A stretch of 64,000 bases of DNA, from assembly GCF_019029495.1 (NCBI RefSeq), contig NZ_JAERQM010000001.1:930001-994000 (forward strand). Reading direction: 5' to 3'. The stretch is from Falsiroseomonas oleicola (GTDB lineage: Bacteria; Pseudomonadota; Alphaproteobacteria; Acetobacterales; Acetobacteraceae). The notes below the pieces were generated by a model. It worked only from the letters and a program-made list of their open reading frames with translations, did not search any database and was not told the origin of the DNA. A program made the translations under genes and the position numbers. Shown here piece after piece: positions 32,962 to 41,144 of the stretch (positions within the stretch are counted from its first letter, which is position 1; each line of letters starts with the position of its first letter).

Positions 32962-34883
32962 CAGGCGCGCGCCGGCTGGGCCTTGGCCTCCGCCATGCCG
33001 AGCGCCGCGCGCGCGGTGGCGACGATGTGCCGGGCATTCAGCCCGGCCTGGTCGTACTGCACCTTCGGCGCGGCATGGTCGATGAAGCTGTCGGGCAGCA
33101 CCATCGGCCGGAATTTCGTCTGCCCGTCCAGCAGCCCCTTCCACAGCAGGTGATGCGCCACCAGGCCGCCGAAGCCGCCGACCGAGCCTTCCTCGATGGT
33201 GATGAGCACCTCGTGGTTCTTCGCCAGGCGTTCCACCAGACCGGTGTCCAGCGGCTTGGCGAAGCGGGCATCGGCGACGGTGCAGCTCAGGCCCTGCGCC
33301 GCCAACTCGTCCGCCGCCTTCTGGCATTCGGCCAGGCGGGTGCCATAGGACAGGATGGCGATCGCCGTCCCCTCCCGCAGCACCCGGCCGCGGCCGATCT
33401 CCAGCGGCGTGCCGCGGGCCGGCAGGGTCAGGCCGAGGCCCTCGCCGCGGGGGTAGCGAAATGCGCTGGGGCGGTCGTCGATCTGGGCGGCGGTGGCCAC
33501 CATATGCATCAGCTCGACCTCATCGGCGGCGGCCATCAGCACCATGTTCGGCAGGCAGCCGAGATAGGCGATGTCGAAGCTGCCGGCATGGGTGGCGCCA
33601 TCCGCCCCCACCAGCCCGGCACGGTCCATGGCGAAGCGCACCGGCAGGGATTGCAGCGCGACGTCATGCACCACTTGGTCATAGGCGCGCTGGAGGAAGG
33701 TGGAATAGATCGCCACGAAGGGCTTCAGCCCCTCCGTCGCCATGCCCGCCGCGCAGGTCACCGCATGCTGCTCGGCGATGCCCACATCGAAGCAGCGCTT
33801 CGGGAATTTCTTCGCGAAGGCATCCAGCCCGGTGCCGGCCGGCATCGCGGCATTGATGGAGACGATCCGCTCATCCGCCTCCGCCTCCGCGATCAGGGCA
33901 TTCGAGAAGACTTTCGTGTAGCTGGGGGGGCCGGGGGGCGCCTTGGCCTGTTCGCCGGTGATGACGTTGAACTTCTGGACGCCGTGATACTTGTCGGCGC
34001 TGGCCTCGGCGGGGGCGTAGCCCTTGCCCTTCTGCGTCACGACATGCAGCAGGATCGGCAGCGCATCCTCGGCATCGCGCAGATTGCGCAGCACCGGCAA
34101 CAGATGGTCCAGGTCGTGGCCGTCGATCGGGCCGACATAGTAGAAGCCCAGCTCCTCGAACAGCGTGCCGCCGGTCAACAAGCCGCGGGCGAATTCCTCC
34201 GCCCGGCGGGCGGTGCGTTCCAGCGGGCGGGGGAAACGCCGCGCCAGCTTGGCCATCATCTCCCGCACCGAGAGAAACGGCCTGGAGGAGACGACCTTGG
34301 ACAGATAGGCGCTCATCGCCCCCACCGGCGGGGCGATCGACATGTCGTTGTCGTTCAGGATGACGATCAGCCGCGCCTTGGCCGCGCCGGCATTGTTCAT
34401 TGCCTCATAGGCCATGCCGGCGGACATCGACCCGTCGCCGATGATGGCGATGACCTGCCGGTCATCGCCCTTCAGGTCGCGCGCCATGGCCATGCCGAGG
34501 CCGGCGGAGATCGACGTGGAGGAATGCGCCGCGCCGAACGGGTCGTATTCGCTTTCCGCCCGCCGGGTGAAGCCGGACAGCCCGCCCTCCTGCCGCAGCG
34601 TGCGGATGCGGTCGCGGCGGCCGGTCAGGATCTTATGCGGATAGGCCTGGTGGCCGACATCCCAGATCAGCCGGTCGCGCGGCGTGTCGAACACCGCATG
34701 CACGGCGACCGTCAGCTCCACCACGCCCAGCGAGGCGCCCAGATGGCCGCCGGTCTGGCTGACGGCATCGATGGTCTCCGCCCGCAGTTCCTCCGCCAGT
34801 TGCTTGAGCTGCTCCCCCGAATAGTTGCGGAGATCGGCCGGGGTTCGGACGCGATCGAGCAGGGGGGTCGCGGGGGGCGCCAT
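32961..34883 (-). CDS. dxs: 1-deoxy-D-xylulose-5-phosphate synthase
   Basis: A 640-aa thiamine-diphosphate transketolase-like enzyme, the entry step of the MEP isoprenoid pathway. Clear motifs are [16 protein letters not shown], the TPP-binding [13 protein letters not shown]...LNDNDMS, the catalytic GIAEQHAVT region and the RYPRGEG loop. Full length is present. It is co-transcribed with ispA, 5 bases upstream, so C5 precursor synthesis and prenyl chain growth are made together. Confidence 0.97.
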   Translation of the reverse strand: MAPPATPLLDRVRTPADLRNYSGEQLKQLAEELRAETIDAVSQTGGHLGASLGVVELTVAVHAVFDTPRDRLIWDVGHQAYPHKILTGRRDRIRTLRQEGGLSGFTRRAESEYDPFGAAHSSTSISAGLGMAMARDLKGDDRQVIAIIGDGSMSAGMAYEAMNNAGAAKARLIVILNDNDMSIAPPVGAMSAYLSKVVSSRPFLSVREMMAKLARRFPRPLERTARRAEEFARGLLTGGTLFEELGFYYVGPIDGHDLDHLLPVLRNLRDAEDALPILLHVVTQKGKGYAPAEASADKYHGVQKFNVITGEQAKAPPGPPSYTKVFSNALIAEAEADERIVSINAAMPAGTGLDAFAKKFPKRCFDVGIAEQHAVTCAAGMATEGLKPFVAIYSTFLQRAYDQVVHDVALQSLPVRFAMDRAGLVGADGATHAGSFDIAYLGCLPNMVLMAAADEVELMHMVATAAQIDDRPSAFRYPRGEGLGLTLPARGTPLEIGRGRVLREGTAIAILSYGTRLAECQKAADELAAQGLSCTVADARFAKPLDTGLVERLAKNHEVLITIEEGSVGGFGGLVAHHLLWKGLLDGQTKFRPMVLPDSFIDHAAPKVQYDQAGLNARHIVATARAALGMAEAKAQPARA

Positions 34884-34888
34884 GGCTG

Positions 34889-35800
34889 TCAGCTCTTCCT
34901 CTCGATGGTGTAGGTCGCAAGGTCCCGCAACAGATCGGCACGATCGCCGAAGCTGTCCAGGTGGTCACGCGCCTGGGCGACCAGGCGTTCCGCCTGCATC
35001 CGGGCGCGGTCCAGCCCGAGCAGGCCGAGCAGCGTGGCCTTGCCCGCCGCCGCATCCTTGCCCGTGCGCTTGCCGGTCTCATCCGCGCTGGCGGTCGCGT
35101 CCAGCAGGTCATCCGCGATCTGGAAGGCGGCGCCGATATCGCGGCCATAGGCGGCCAGGGCATTGCGCTGGGACAGCGGCGCCTTGCCGAGGATGGCGCC
35201 GGCCTCCGCGGCGAATTCGATCAGGCGGCCGGTCTTCAGCAATTGCAGCCGGCCGACCTGCACCTCGTCCAGGGGTTCGTCGGCGGCCTCCGCCAGCATG
35301 TCCAGCATCTGCCCGCCGCACATGCCGCGCGCGCCGGCCGCCTTGGCGAGGCAGCGCACCAGCTCGATCCGCACGGCGGTATCGGCATGGGTTTCCTCCT
35401 CCGCCAGGGTGCCGAAGGCCAGCGCCTGAAGGGCGTCGCCGGCGATGATGGCGGTGGCCTCGTCATAGGCCTTGTGCAGCGTGGGCTTGCCGCGGCGCAG
35501 GTCGTCATCATCCATCGCCGGCAGGTCGTCATGCACCAGCGAATAGGCGTGCAGCATCTCGATCGCCGCCGCGACGCGCAAGGCCGCCTGGCGGGAGACG
35601 CCGAATTGCCGCGCCCCTTCCAGCACCAGGAAGCCGCGCAGCCGCTTGCCGCCGCCGATCACGGCATAGCGCATGGCGGCCAGCAGCGGGCCTTCCGGGC
35701 CTTCCGCCTGGGGCAGGATGAAATCCAGCGTGTGGTCGATATCCCGCGCGGCCTCGGCCAGAGCGGCGGCGAGCGGCGTGGTCGTTGCGGTATCGGGCAT
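34889..35800 (-). CDS. ispA: Polyprenyl synthetase (geranylgeranyl/farnesyl diphosphate synthase)
   Basis: A 303-aa trans-prenyltransferase. The first Asp-rich motif is [18 protein letters not shown] and the second is FQIADDLLD, with [10 protein letters not shown] near the N-terminus. Chain length (C15 or C20) depends on residues before the first motif ([11 protein letters not shown]); I cannot settle it. It overlaps xseB by TGATG and precedes dxs, the conserved proteobacterial arrangement. Confidence 0.93.
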   Translation of the reverse strand: MPDTATTTPLAAALAEAARDIDHTLDFILPQAEGPEGPLLAAMRYAVIGGGKRLRGFLVLEGARQFGVSRQAALRVAAAIEMLHAYSLVHDDLPAMDDDDLRRGKPTLHKAYDEATAIIAGDALQALAFGTLAEEETHADTAVRIELVRCLAKAAGARGMCGGQMLDMLAEAADEPLDEVQVGRLQLLKTGRLIEFAAEAGAILGKAPLSQRNALAAYGRDIGAAFQIADDLLDATASADETGKRTGKDAAAGKATLLGLLGLDRARMQAERLVAQARDHLDSFGDRADLLRDLATYTIERKS

Positions 35801-36051
35801 CAGGTGATGTCACGCAGGCTGCCGGCGTTGCCGGGGCTGGATTCGACGATGGCCTGCACCTTGGCCTCGGCCTCCGCCAGCTTCGCCTCGCAATGCCGGC
35901 GCAGCGCGGCGCCGCGTTCATAACCCGCCACAGCTTCCTCCAGCCGCCCCTTGCCCGATTCCAGGTCCTTCACGATCCCCTCCAGCTCCGCCAGTGCCTC
36001 CTCGAAGGAGAGAGAGGCGACCTGCCTTGCCGTGTCAGGCTGAGTTGACAT
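35800..36051 (-). CDS. xseB: Exodeoxyribonuclease VII small subunit
   Basis: An 83-aa XseB protein (FEEALAELEGIVKDLESGKGRLEEAVAGYERG), almost wholly helical with heptad leucines. It binds XseA, encoded elsewhere, to form the single-strand exonuclease. It is the first gene of the xseB-ispA-dxs operon and overlaps ispA by one base. Confidence 0.94.
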   Translation of the reverse strand: MSTQPDTARQVASLSFEEALAELEGIVKDLESGKGRLEEAVAGYERGAALRRHCEAKLAEAEAKVQAIVESSPGNAGSLRDIT

Positions 36052-36124
36052 CAGTCTTGTCTTCCATGGGAAGGAAAAAACATACAGGGGCGGCGATCGG
36101 CCCGGAAGGGCAGTGCCGTGCGGG

Positions 36125-37060
36125 TCAGGCGCGCATCAGCGCCCGCACATGGGCCGCCGTGGAAAGCGCCAATGCATCAAGGTCATAGCCGCCCTCCAGC
36201 AGGCTCACCAGCCGCCCTTGGGCATAACGGTCGGCGATGGCGCAGAGTTCGCCGGTGAGCCAGGCGAAATCCGCCTCCCGCACCCGGAGCTGGGCGAGGG
36301 GGTCGGCGGCATGGGCGTCAAATCCGGCTGACACCACGATCAGCTCCGGCGTGAAGGCGTCCAGCGCCGGCAGCAGCTCGTCCCGCCAGGCGGCGCGGAA
36401 GGCGGCACCATCGGCGCCGGGGGGCAGCAGGGCGTTGCGGATATTGCCGACGCCGCGTTCGCCCACATCGCCGGTGCCGGGATAGAGCGGCCATTGGTGG
36501 CTGCTGGCGTAGAACAGGCTGGCCTCGGCCTCGAAACAGGCCTGGGTGCCGTTGCCGTGATGCACGTCGAAATCCACCACGGCGACGCGGCTGAGCCCAT
36601 GCACCGCCTGGGCATGCCGCGCCGCCACCGCCGCATTGGCGAACAGACAGAAACCCATCGGCTTGTTGGGCTCGGCATGATGGCCGGGCGGGCGGGTGGC
36701 GCAGAAGACGCGGCGGACCTCCCCCTTGCAGACGGCATCCACCGCGGCGACGGCCGCCCCGGCGGCGCGCAGCGCGGCCTCCGCACTGCCGGCGCTCATC
36801 AGCGTATCGGCATCGAGCGCGACGATCTCATCCCCCTCCGGCCGGATGCCCATGATGGCGTCCACATAGCCGGCCGGATGCACGCGCAGGAGTTGTTCCA
36901 CGGTCGCCAGTGGCGCCTCCGCGCGGATCAGATCGGTAAACTCACCCGCATCCAGCGCCCGCAGCACGGCGCGCAGCCGGTCGGGGCATTCCGGATGGCC
37001 GAGACCGGGGTCGTGCCGCAGGCAGGCCAGATGGGTGAAGAGCAGCACGCCCATGCTCAT
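36125..37060 (-). CDS. Histone deacetylase-family protein (acetoin-utilisation AcuC-like)
   Basis: A 311-aa zinc hydrolase of the class II HDAC/acetylpolyamine amidohydrolase family. The catalytic tandem His is in RPPGHHAEPN, the zinc/charge-relay residues in VDFDVHHGNGTQ, the second Asp in SAGFDAHAADPL and the late Tyr in EGGYDLDAL. Substrates of bacterial members include acetylated lysines and polyamines. It overlaps the TusA-like gene by ATGA. Confidence 0.92.
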   Translation of the reverse strand: MSMGVLLFTHLACLRHDPGLGHPECPDRLRAVLRALDAGEFTDLIRAEAPLATVEQLLRVHPAGYVDAIMGIRPEGDEIVALDADTLMSAGSAEAALRAAGAAVAAVDAVCKGEVRRVFCATRPPGHHAEPNKPMGFCLFANAAVAARHAQAVHGLSRVAVVDFDVHHGNGTQACFEAEASLFYASSHQWPLYPGTGDVGERGVGNIRNALLPPGADGAAFRAAWRDELLPALDAFTPELIVVSAGFDAHAADPLAQLRVREADFAWLTGELCAIADRYAQGRLVSLLEGGYDLDALALSTAAHVRALMRA

Positions 37061-37308
37061 GCCTCATCCTGGGCTGGCGGGTCCTCACGCTTGCGCAGCG
37101 TGAAGCGGAACAGCCCCTTTTCCTCCGAGAACCCGACCAGCGCATGTCCGGTCTCCGCCGCATAGGCGCGGAAATCCTTCACGCTGGCCGGGTCGGTGGC
37201 CAGCACCACCAGCCGCGCGCCAGGGGCGAGCGACCGCAGGGCCTTGTTGGCCTTCAATACGGGCAGCGGGCAGGTCAGCCCTTGGACATCCAGCAGGGTC
37301 TCGCTCAT
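37057..37308 (-). CDS. TusA/SirA-family sulfurtransferase-like protein
   Basis: An 83-aa TusA-family protein. The conserved C-P-x-P motif with the sulphur-carrying Cys is GLTCPLPVLKANKAL, and the C-terminal two strands are intact. TusA relays persulfide sulphur for tRNA thiolation and molybdenum-cofactor work; YedF-like paralogues have other roles. The ATG at 37308 gives MSETLLDV, the normal opening. It is coupled to the deacetylase gene. Confidence 0.9.
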   Translation of the reverse strand: MSETLLDVQGLTCPLPVLKANKALRSLAPGARLVVLATDPASVKDFRAYAAETGHALVGFSEEKGLFRFTLRKREDPPAQDEA

Positions 37309-37435
37309 GCGCGGGAGTCCACCACCCCGGCCGCCCCAAGGCAAGGCCGCTTGCGGAGCCCTGCCCGCGGCGTCACTTTGGGGGCATGAGATCGCCGCCT
37401 TTCCTGCCGACGCTGCATCCGCGAGGGCTCACCCC

Positions 37436-38311
37436 ATGACCTGGCGCATTGGTGTCGATCTGGGCGGCACGAAGACCGAGATCGCGGCCCTCGCCCCCGA
37501 TGGCGCGCTGCGCCTGCGCCGCCGCCTGCCCACCCCGGCCACCTATGGCGGCACCGTCGCCCAGATCGCCGGCATGGTGGAGGCGGCGGAGGCCGAGATC
37601 GGCCATACGGCCAGCATCGGCATCGGCATTCCCGGCAGCGAAAGCCCGGATACCGGTCTGATCCGCGGCGCCAATTCCACCTTCCTCAACGGCGAGGCCC
37701 TGCGCGCCGACCTCGCCGCGCGGCTGCGGCGGGCGGTGCGGCTTTCCAACGACGCCAATTGCCTGGCGATGAGCGAATTCCACGACCTGCGCGGCACCGG
37801 CTTCGCCGTCATCCTCGGCACCGGCGTCGGCGGTGGGCTGGTGGTGAACGGGAAGCTGATCGAAGGCCGCAACCGCATCGCCGGCGAATGGGGCCACAAC
37901 CCCCTGCCCTGGATGACGCAAGGGGAATTCCCCGGCCCCCGCTGCTGGTGCGGCCAGCAGGGCTGCATCGAAACCTTCCTCTGCGGCCCCGCCTTGGCCC
38001 GCGACGCGGATGGGCCGGAGGCGCGCGACGCCGCCCCCCTGCCCGCCCGCGCCGCCGCCGGCGATGCGGTGGCGCGCGCGGCGCTGGACCGGCATGCGGA
38101 CCGACTGGCGCGCGCCCTGGCGGCGGTGATCAACCTGCTCGATCCGGATGTGATCGTGCTCGGCGGCGGGCTGTCCAACATGGACCATCTGTATGAGGTC
38201 CTGCCGAAGCTGATTCGCCGCCACGTCTTTTCCGACAGTTTCGCGACGCCCGTGCTGAAGGCCCGGCATGGCGACAGTTCCGGCGTGCTCGGCGCCGCGC
38301 GGCTGTGGTGA
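37436..38311 (+). CDS. ROK-family sugar kinase (fructokinase/N-acetylglucosamine kinase-like)
   Basis: A 291-aa ROK kinase. The ATP-binding motif is GVDLGGTKTEIAAL, the sugar-binding ANC/ND region is LSNDANCLAMSE, and GTGVGGGLVVNG and GEWGHNPL follow. The ROK zinc motif is C-W-C-G-Q-Q-G-C-I-E. It phosphorylates a hexose such as fructose or an amino sugar; the sequence does not decide. It overlaps the small membrane-protein gene (GTGA). Confidence 0.93.
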   Translation: MTWRIGVDLGGTKTEIAALAPDGALRLRRRLPTPATYGGTVAQIAGMVEAAEAEIGHTASIGIGIPGSESPDTGLIRGANSTFLNGEALRADLAARLRRAVRLSNDANCLAMSEFHDLRGTGFAVILGTGVGGGLVVNGKLIEGRNRIAGEWGHNPLPWMTQGEFPGPRCWCGQQGCIETFLCGPALARDADGPEARDAAPLPARAAAGDAVARAALDRHADRLARALAAVINLLDPDVIVLGGGLSNMDHLYEVLPKLIRRHVFSDSFATPVLKARHGDSSGVLGAARLW

Positions 38312-38595
38312 GGCAGGCCATCGCCGATGCGCTGATGGCCGGCGCGGTGGCGCTGATGCTGGTGGCAATGTGGCACCTGGCATGGGCGAAATGGGCGGCG
38401 TTCCAGGCGATCCGCGCCGGGCATGGCGGCGCCTGGCTGCTATGGGATTTCGCGCGCTTCTACGACACCAGCCGCGCCCCGCCGGCCGCCGTGCCGCATG
38501 TGCTGGCGGTGCGGTCCCGCTTCCGCCGCCTCTGGCCCTGGGCACTGGCCGCCTTCGCCTTGGCGATCCCCGCCGCCATCCTGGCCGGCCGGTGA
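38308..38595 (+). CDS. Small two-helix membrane protein, unknown function
   Basis: A 95-aa protein with a hydrophobic helix at each end (ALMAGAVALMLVAMWHL and WALAAFALAIPAAIL) and a charged middle segment (RFYDTSRAP, RSRFRRLW). The start GTG overlaps the ROK kinase stop (GTGA); a GTG one codon earlier is equally possible. Coupling suggests a shared transcript only. No family is recognised. Confidence 0.65.
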   Translation: MRQAIADALMAGAVALMLVAMWHLAWAKWAAFQAIRAGHGGAWLLWDFARFYDTSRAPPAAVPHVLAVRSRFRRLWPWALAAFALAIPAAILAGR

Positions 38596-38624
38596 TGCCT
38601 GCTCACAAGCTGTATCCCCACAAG

Positions 38625-38666
38625 CCCTCTCCCCCCGACGGGGGGAGAGGGTTGGGTGAGGGGGGC
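38625..38666. repeat. Palindromic REP-like repeat, half copy
   Basis: CCCTCTCCCCCC (38625-38636) pairs with GGGGGGAGAGGG (38640-38651), followed by TTGGGTGAGGGGGGC. It matches the right half of the element at 1170-1258 almost exactly (one T fewer). The left half is missing. It lies just before dinB and could also stop the upstream transcript. Confidence 0.8.
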
Positions 38667-38728
38667 GCGGCATGCCTCGCGCAGGTCCAGCCCATCGTCA
38701 CCCCCGCACCTTCCGCCAAGGCACGGCG

Positions 38729-39997
38729 ATGACCCCCGCGCTCTGCCGGGATTGCGGCAGGCGCGATCCGGTGGGGCCGAACTGCCCCGAATGCGGCGGC
38801 CGGCGCCTGCTGCGCCACCCCGAGCTTTTCGCCCTGACCATCGCCCATATCGATTGCGACGCCTTCTACGCCAGCATCGAGAAGCGCGACCGCCCCGAAT
38901 TGCTGACCCGCCCCGTCATCGTCGGCGGCGGCCGGCGCGGCGTTGTCTCGGCGGCCTGCTATGTGGCGCGCACCAGCGGGGTGCGCAGCGCCATGCCGAT
39001 GTTCAAGGCGCTCGCGCTGTGCCCGGACGCCGTCGTCATCAAGCCCGACATGGCCAAATACGTCGCCACCGCCCGCCAGATGCGGGAGATGATGGAGACC
39101 CTGACCCCCCTGGTGCAGCCGCTTTCGATCGACGAGGCGGTGCTGGACCTTTCGGGCACCGAGGCGCTGCACCGCGCCCCGCCCGCCATTGTGCTGGCGC
39201 GCTTCGCCCGGGCGGTGGAGACGCGGCTCGGCATCACCGTTTCCATCGGCCTGGCGCCCAACCGGCTGCTGGCGAAGCTGGCGGCGGAGCGGGACAAGCC
39301 GCGCGGCTTTGGCGTGCTGGGCGCGGAGGCCGCCGCATGGCTGGCGCCGCAGCCGGTGGGGCTGCTGCCCGGGGTGGGGCCGGCGCTGGCCCGCAAACTC
39401 GGCGCCGCCGGCTTCACCCGGCTCGGCCAATTGGCGGTGCTGGAGGCGCGGGAGGCCGCCCGCCGCTTCGGCGAGGACGGCCCCGGCCTGGTGGCCCGCG
39501 CCCGCGGCGAAGATACGCGCCGCGTGGACCCCGCGCGGGAGACGAAAAGCATTTCGGCCGAAACCACCTTCGACAGCGACCTGCGGACGCTGGCGGAGCT
39601 GGAAGTGCCGCTGTGGCGGCTGTGCGAAAAACTTGGCCGGCGGCTGGGGGAGAAGGGATTCGGGGCCGCCGGGGTGGTGCTGAAGCTGAAGACCGCCGCC
39701 TTCGAAAGCCGCACCCGCACGGTGCGCCTCGGCCGCCCCACAAGACTGCCCGAAATGCTGTTCCGGGCGGCCCAGCCGATGCTGGCGAAGGAGGCGACGG
39801 GGGCGGCGTTTCGACTGATCGGCGTGGGCGCGCAGCCGCTGGCACCGGGGGATCAGGCGGATTTGCCGGATTTGGCGGACCCGGATTCAGCGCGGCGGGC
39901 GGATCGATGGGCGGCGGTCGAAAAACTGCGGGCGCGGTTTGGGGAGGGGGTGGTGGTGAGCGGGCGGGGGCTTCCGGGGAAGCCTCGGCCCGGCTGA
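38729..39997 (+). CDS. dinB: DNA polymerase IV (Y-family) with N-terminal zinc finger
   Basis: A 422-aa Y-family translesion polymerase. Residues 1-20 form a small Cys4 zinc-binding leader (CRDCG, then CPECGG), an addition not found in E. coli DinB. The palm follows with AHIDCDAFYASIEKRD, the catalytic PLSIDEAVLD and SIGLAPNRLLAKLAAERDKP. HhH (GVGPALARKLGAAG) and little-finger domains complete it. The last 40 residues are Asp/Ala-rich and variable. Start ATG at 38729 places the zinc leader at the front. Part of the upstream region is the REP-like repeat. Confidence 0.94.
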   Translation: MTPALCRDCGRRDPVGPNCPECGGRRLLRHPELFALTIAHIDCDAFYASIEKRDRPELLTRPVIVGGGRRGVVSAACYVARTSGVRSAMPMFKALALCPDAVVIKPDMAKYVATARQMREMMETLTPLVQPLSIDEAVLDLSGTEALHRAPPAIVLARFARAVETRLGITVSIGLAPNRLLAKLAAERDKPRGFGVLGAEAAAWLAPQPVGLLPGVGPALARKLGAAGFTRLGQLAVLEAREAARRFGEDGPGLVARARGEDTRRVDPARETKSISAETTFDSDLRTLAELEVPLWRLCEKLGRRLGEKGFGAAGVVLKLKTAAFESRTRTVRLGRPTRLPEMLFRAAQPMLAKEATGAAFRLIGVGAQPLAPGDQADLPDLADPDSARRADRWAAVEKLRARFGEGVVVSGRGLPGKPRPG

Positions 39998-40023
39998 GCG
40001 CGGCATTCGGGGCTTGTCTTTGA

Positions 40024-40053
40024 CCAATTGGGGCGCCATCTTCGCCCAACTGG
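40024..40053. promoter_or_regulatory. Imperfect inverted repeat upstream of the toxin-antitoxin pair
   Basis: CCAATTGGGGCG (40024-40035) and CGCCCAACTGG (40043-40053) form a near-perfect inverted repeat 16 bases before the antitoxin start. Antitoxins of this family autoregulate, so an operator here is plausible. No clear -10 box is seen. Confidence 0.4.
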
Positions 40054-40069
40054 TTTGGAGGCCTGTGGC

Positions 40070-40588
40070 ATGCTCACCAATTATGATGCCAAGGCGGTGG
40101 CCGAGGTGATGGGCATCGCCTTCCTGCGCGACAGCAAGGCGGCCGGGGCGGGCGATTTCGTCGTCCTGCGTGACACTGGCCGGCCGGCGAGTGGGTCGGA
40201 GCGGACGCTGGCGGCCTCCCCAGCCCTGATCGAAAAGGCGGTGGAGCGCGGCCTGCCGCGGCAGGCGCTGCGGCATGTCGCGGAATCACTGGCCGGCGGC
40301 GACAAGGCCAAGGCGTCGAGCCTGGAATTCGGCGTGGTGCCCAAGACCACCCTGGAACGCCGCGCCCAAAACCTCTCGCCGCAGGAAAGCGAGCGGACCG
40401 AGCGGGTGGCGCGGCTGTTCGTCCATGCCCGCCGCGCCTTGGGCTCGGAGGCGGAGGCGCGGGCCTTCATGACCGCGCCGCATCCGGCGCTGGAGGGGCG
40501 CAGCCCGGTGGATGCGGCGCGCACGGACCTCGGCACGCGGCGGGTGGAACAGGTTTTGAACGCGCTGGAATACGGGCTGGCGCTCTGA
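40070..40588 (+). CDS. DUF2384 (Xre/MbcA/ParS-type) antitoxin of a RES toxin
   Basis: A 172-aa antitoxin. The N-terminal half is a helix-turn-helix-like region (VEKAVERGLPRQALRHVAESL); the C-terminal DUF2384/MbcA-ParS domain shows FMTAPHPALEGRSPVDAARTDLG and RVEQVLNALEYGL. It neutralises the RES toxin whose gene starts 3 bases downstream. ATG at 40070 has GGAG about 9 bases upstream. The antitoxin-first order and spacing are standard for the family. Confidence 0.92.
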   Translation: MLTNYDAKAVAEVMGIAFLRDSKAAGAGDFVVLRDTGRPASGSERTLAASPALIEKAVERGLPRQALRHVAESLAGGDKAKASSLEFGVVPKTTLERRAQNLSPQESERTERVARLFVHARRALGSEAEARAFMTAPHPALEGRSPVDAARTDLGTRRVEQVLNALEYGLAL

Positions 40589-40591
40589 GCC

Positions 40592-41050
40592 ATGCGCCTT
40601 TGGCGCATTGTCACGGGGCCGCATCCGATCTGGTCCGGCGAGGGTGCGCGGCTGTTCGGCCAGCGCTGGAATCCGCCCGGCCTGCCCGCGATCTACACCG
40701 GCACCAGTTTTGCGCTGTGCCTGCTGGAGGTGCTGGTCCACGCCAACCGCCAATCCCCGCCAAGCGCCGCCCGCTATGTGGAGGCGGAGGTGCCCGAGGA
40801 TGTGTCGCGGGAGCGGTTTGACCCGGCGCGACATGCGGGGTGGGACGATCCGTTTGATACCTCGGTCGCGCAGGCGTTTGGGGGCGCGTGGCTGCGGGAG
40901 GGAAGGACGGCGCTGCTGATCGTGCCATCCGTGGTGACGGGGGGGCGGGATGAGAATGTGGTGGTGAATCCGGCGCATCCTGAGTTTGGGCGGGTGCGGG
41001 TGGGGGAGGAGCGGGCGGTGGTAATGGATCCGCGGATCTTTTGGAAGTAA
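40592..41050 (+). CDS. RES-domain toxin (NAD+-degrading)
   Basis: A 152-aa RES-domain toxin. The name-giving Arg, Glu and Ser positions are visible: the opening LWRIV, GQRWNPPGLPAIYTG, the LLEVLVH helix with Glu, and PSVV...ENVVVNPAHPEF near the C-terminus. Characterised RES toxins such as MbcT destroy NAD+ and arrest growth. Last codons are G-rich; the GC content then collapses right after its stop at 41050, where the TIR island begins. Confidence 0.92.
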   Translation: MRLWRIVTGPHPIWSGEGARLFGQRWNPPGLPAIYTGTSFALCLLEVLVHANRQSPPSAARYVEAEVPEDVSRERFDPARHAGWDDPFDTSVAQAFGGAWLREGRTALLIVPSVVTGGRDENVVVNPAHPEFGRVRVGEERAVVMDPRIFWK

Positions 41051-41144
41051 CCTCTTAAACTTCGAAATTAGGCGAACATCGGATTAACCCGCACCCACCA
41101 CGCACTATTTCGCGCGCCCGCGCAAAATCAACGTTAGGAAGAAA

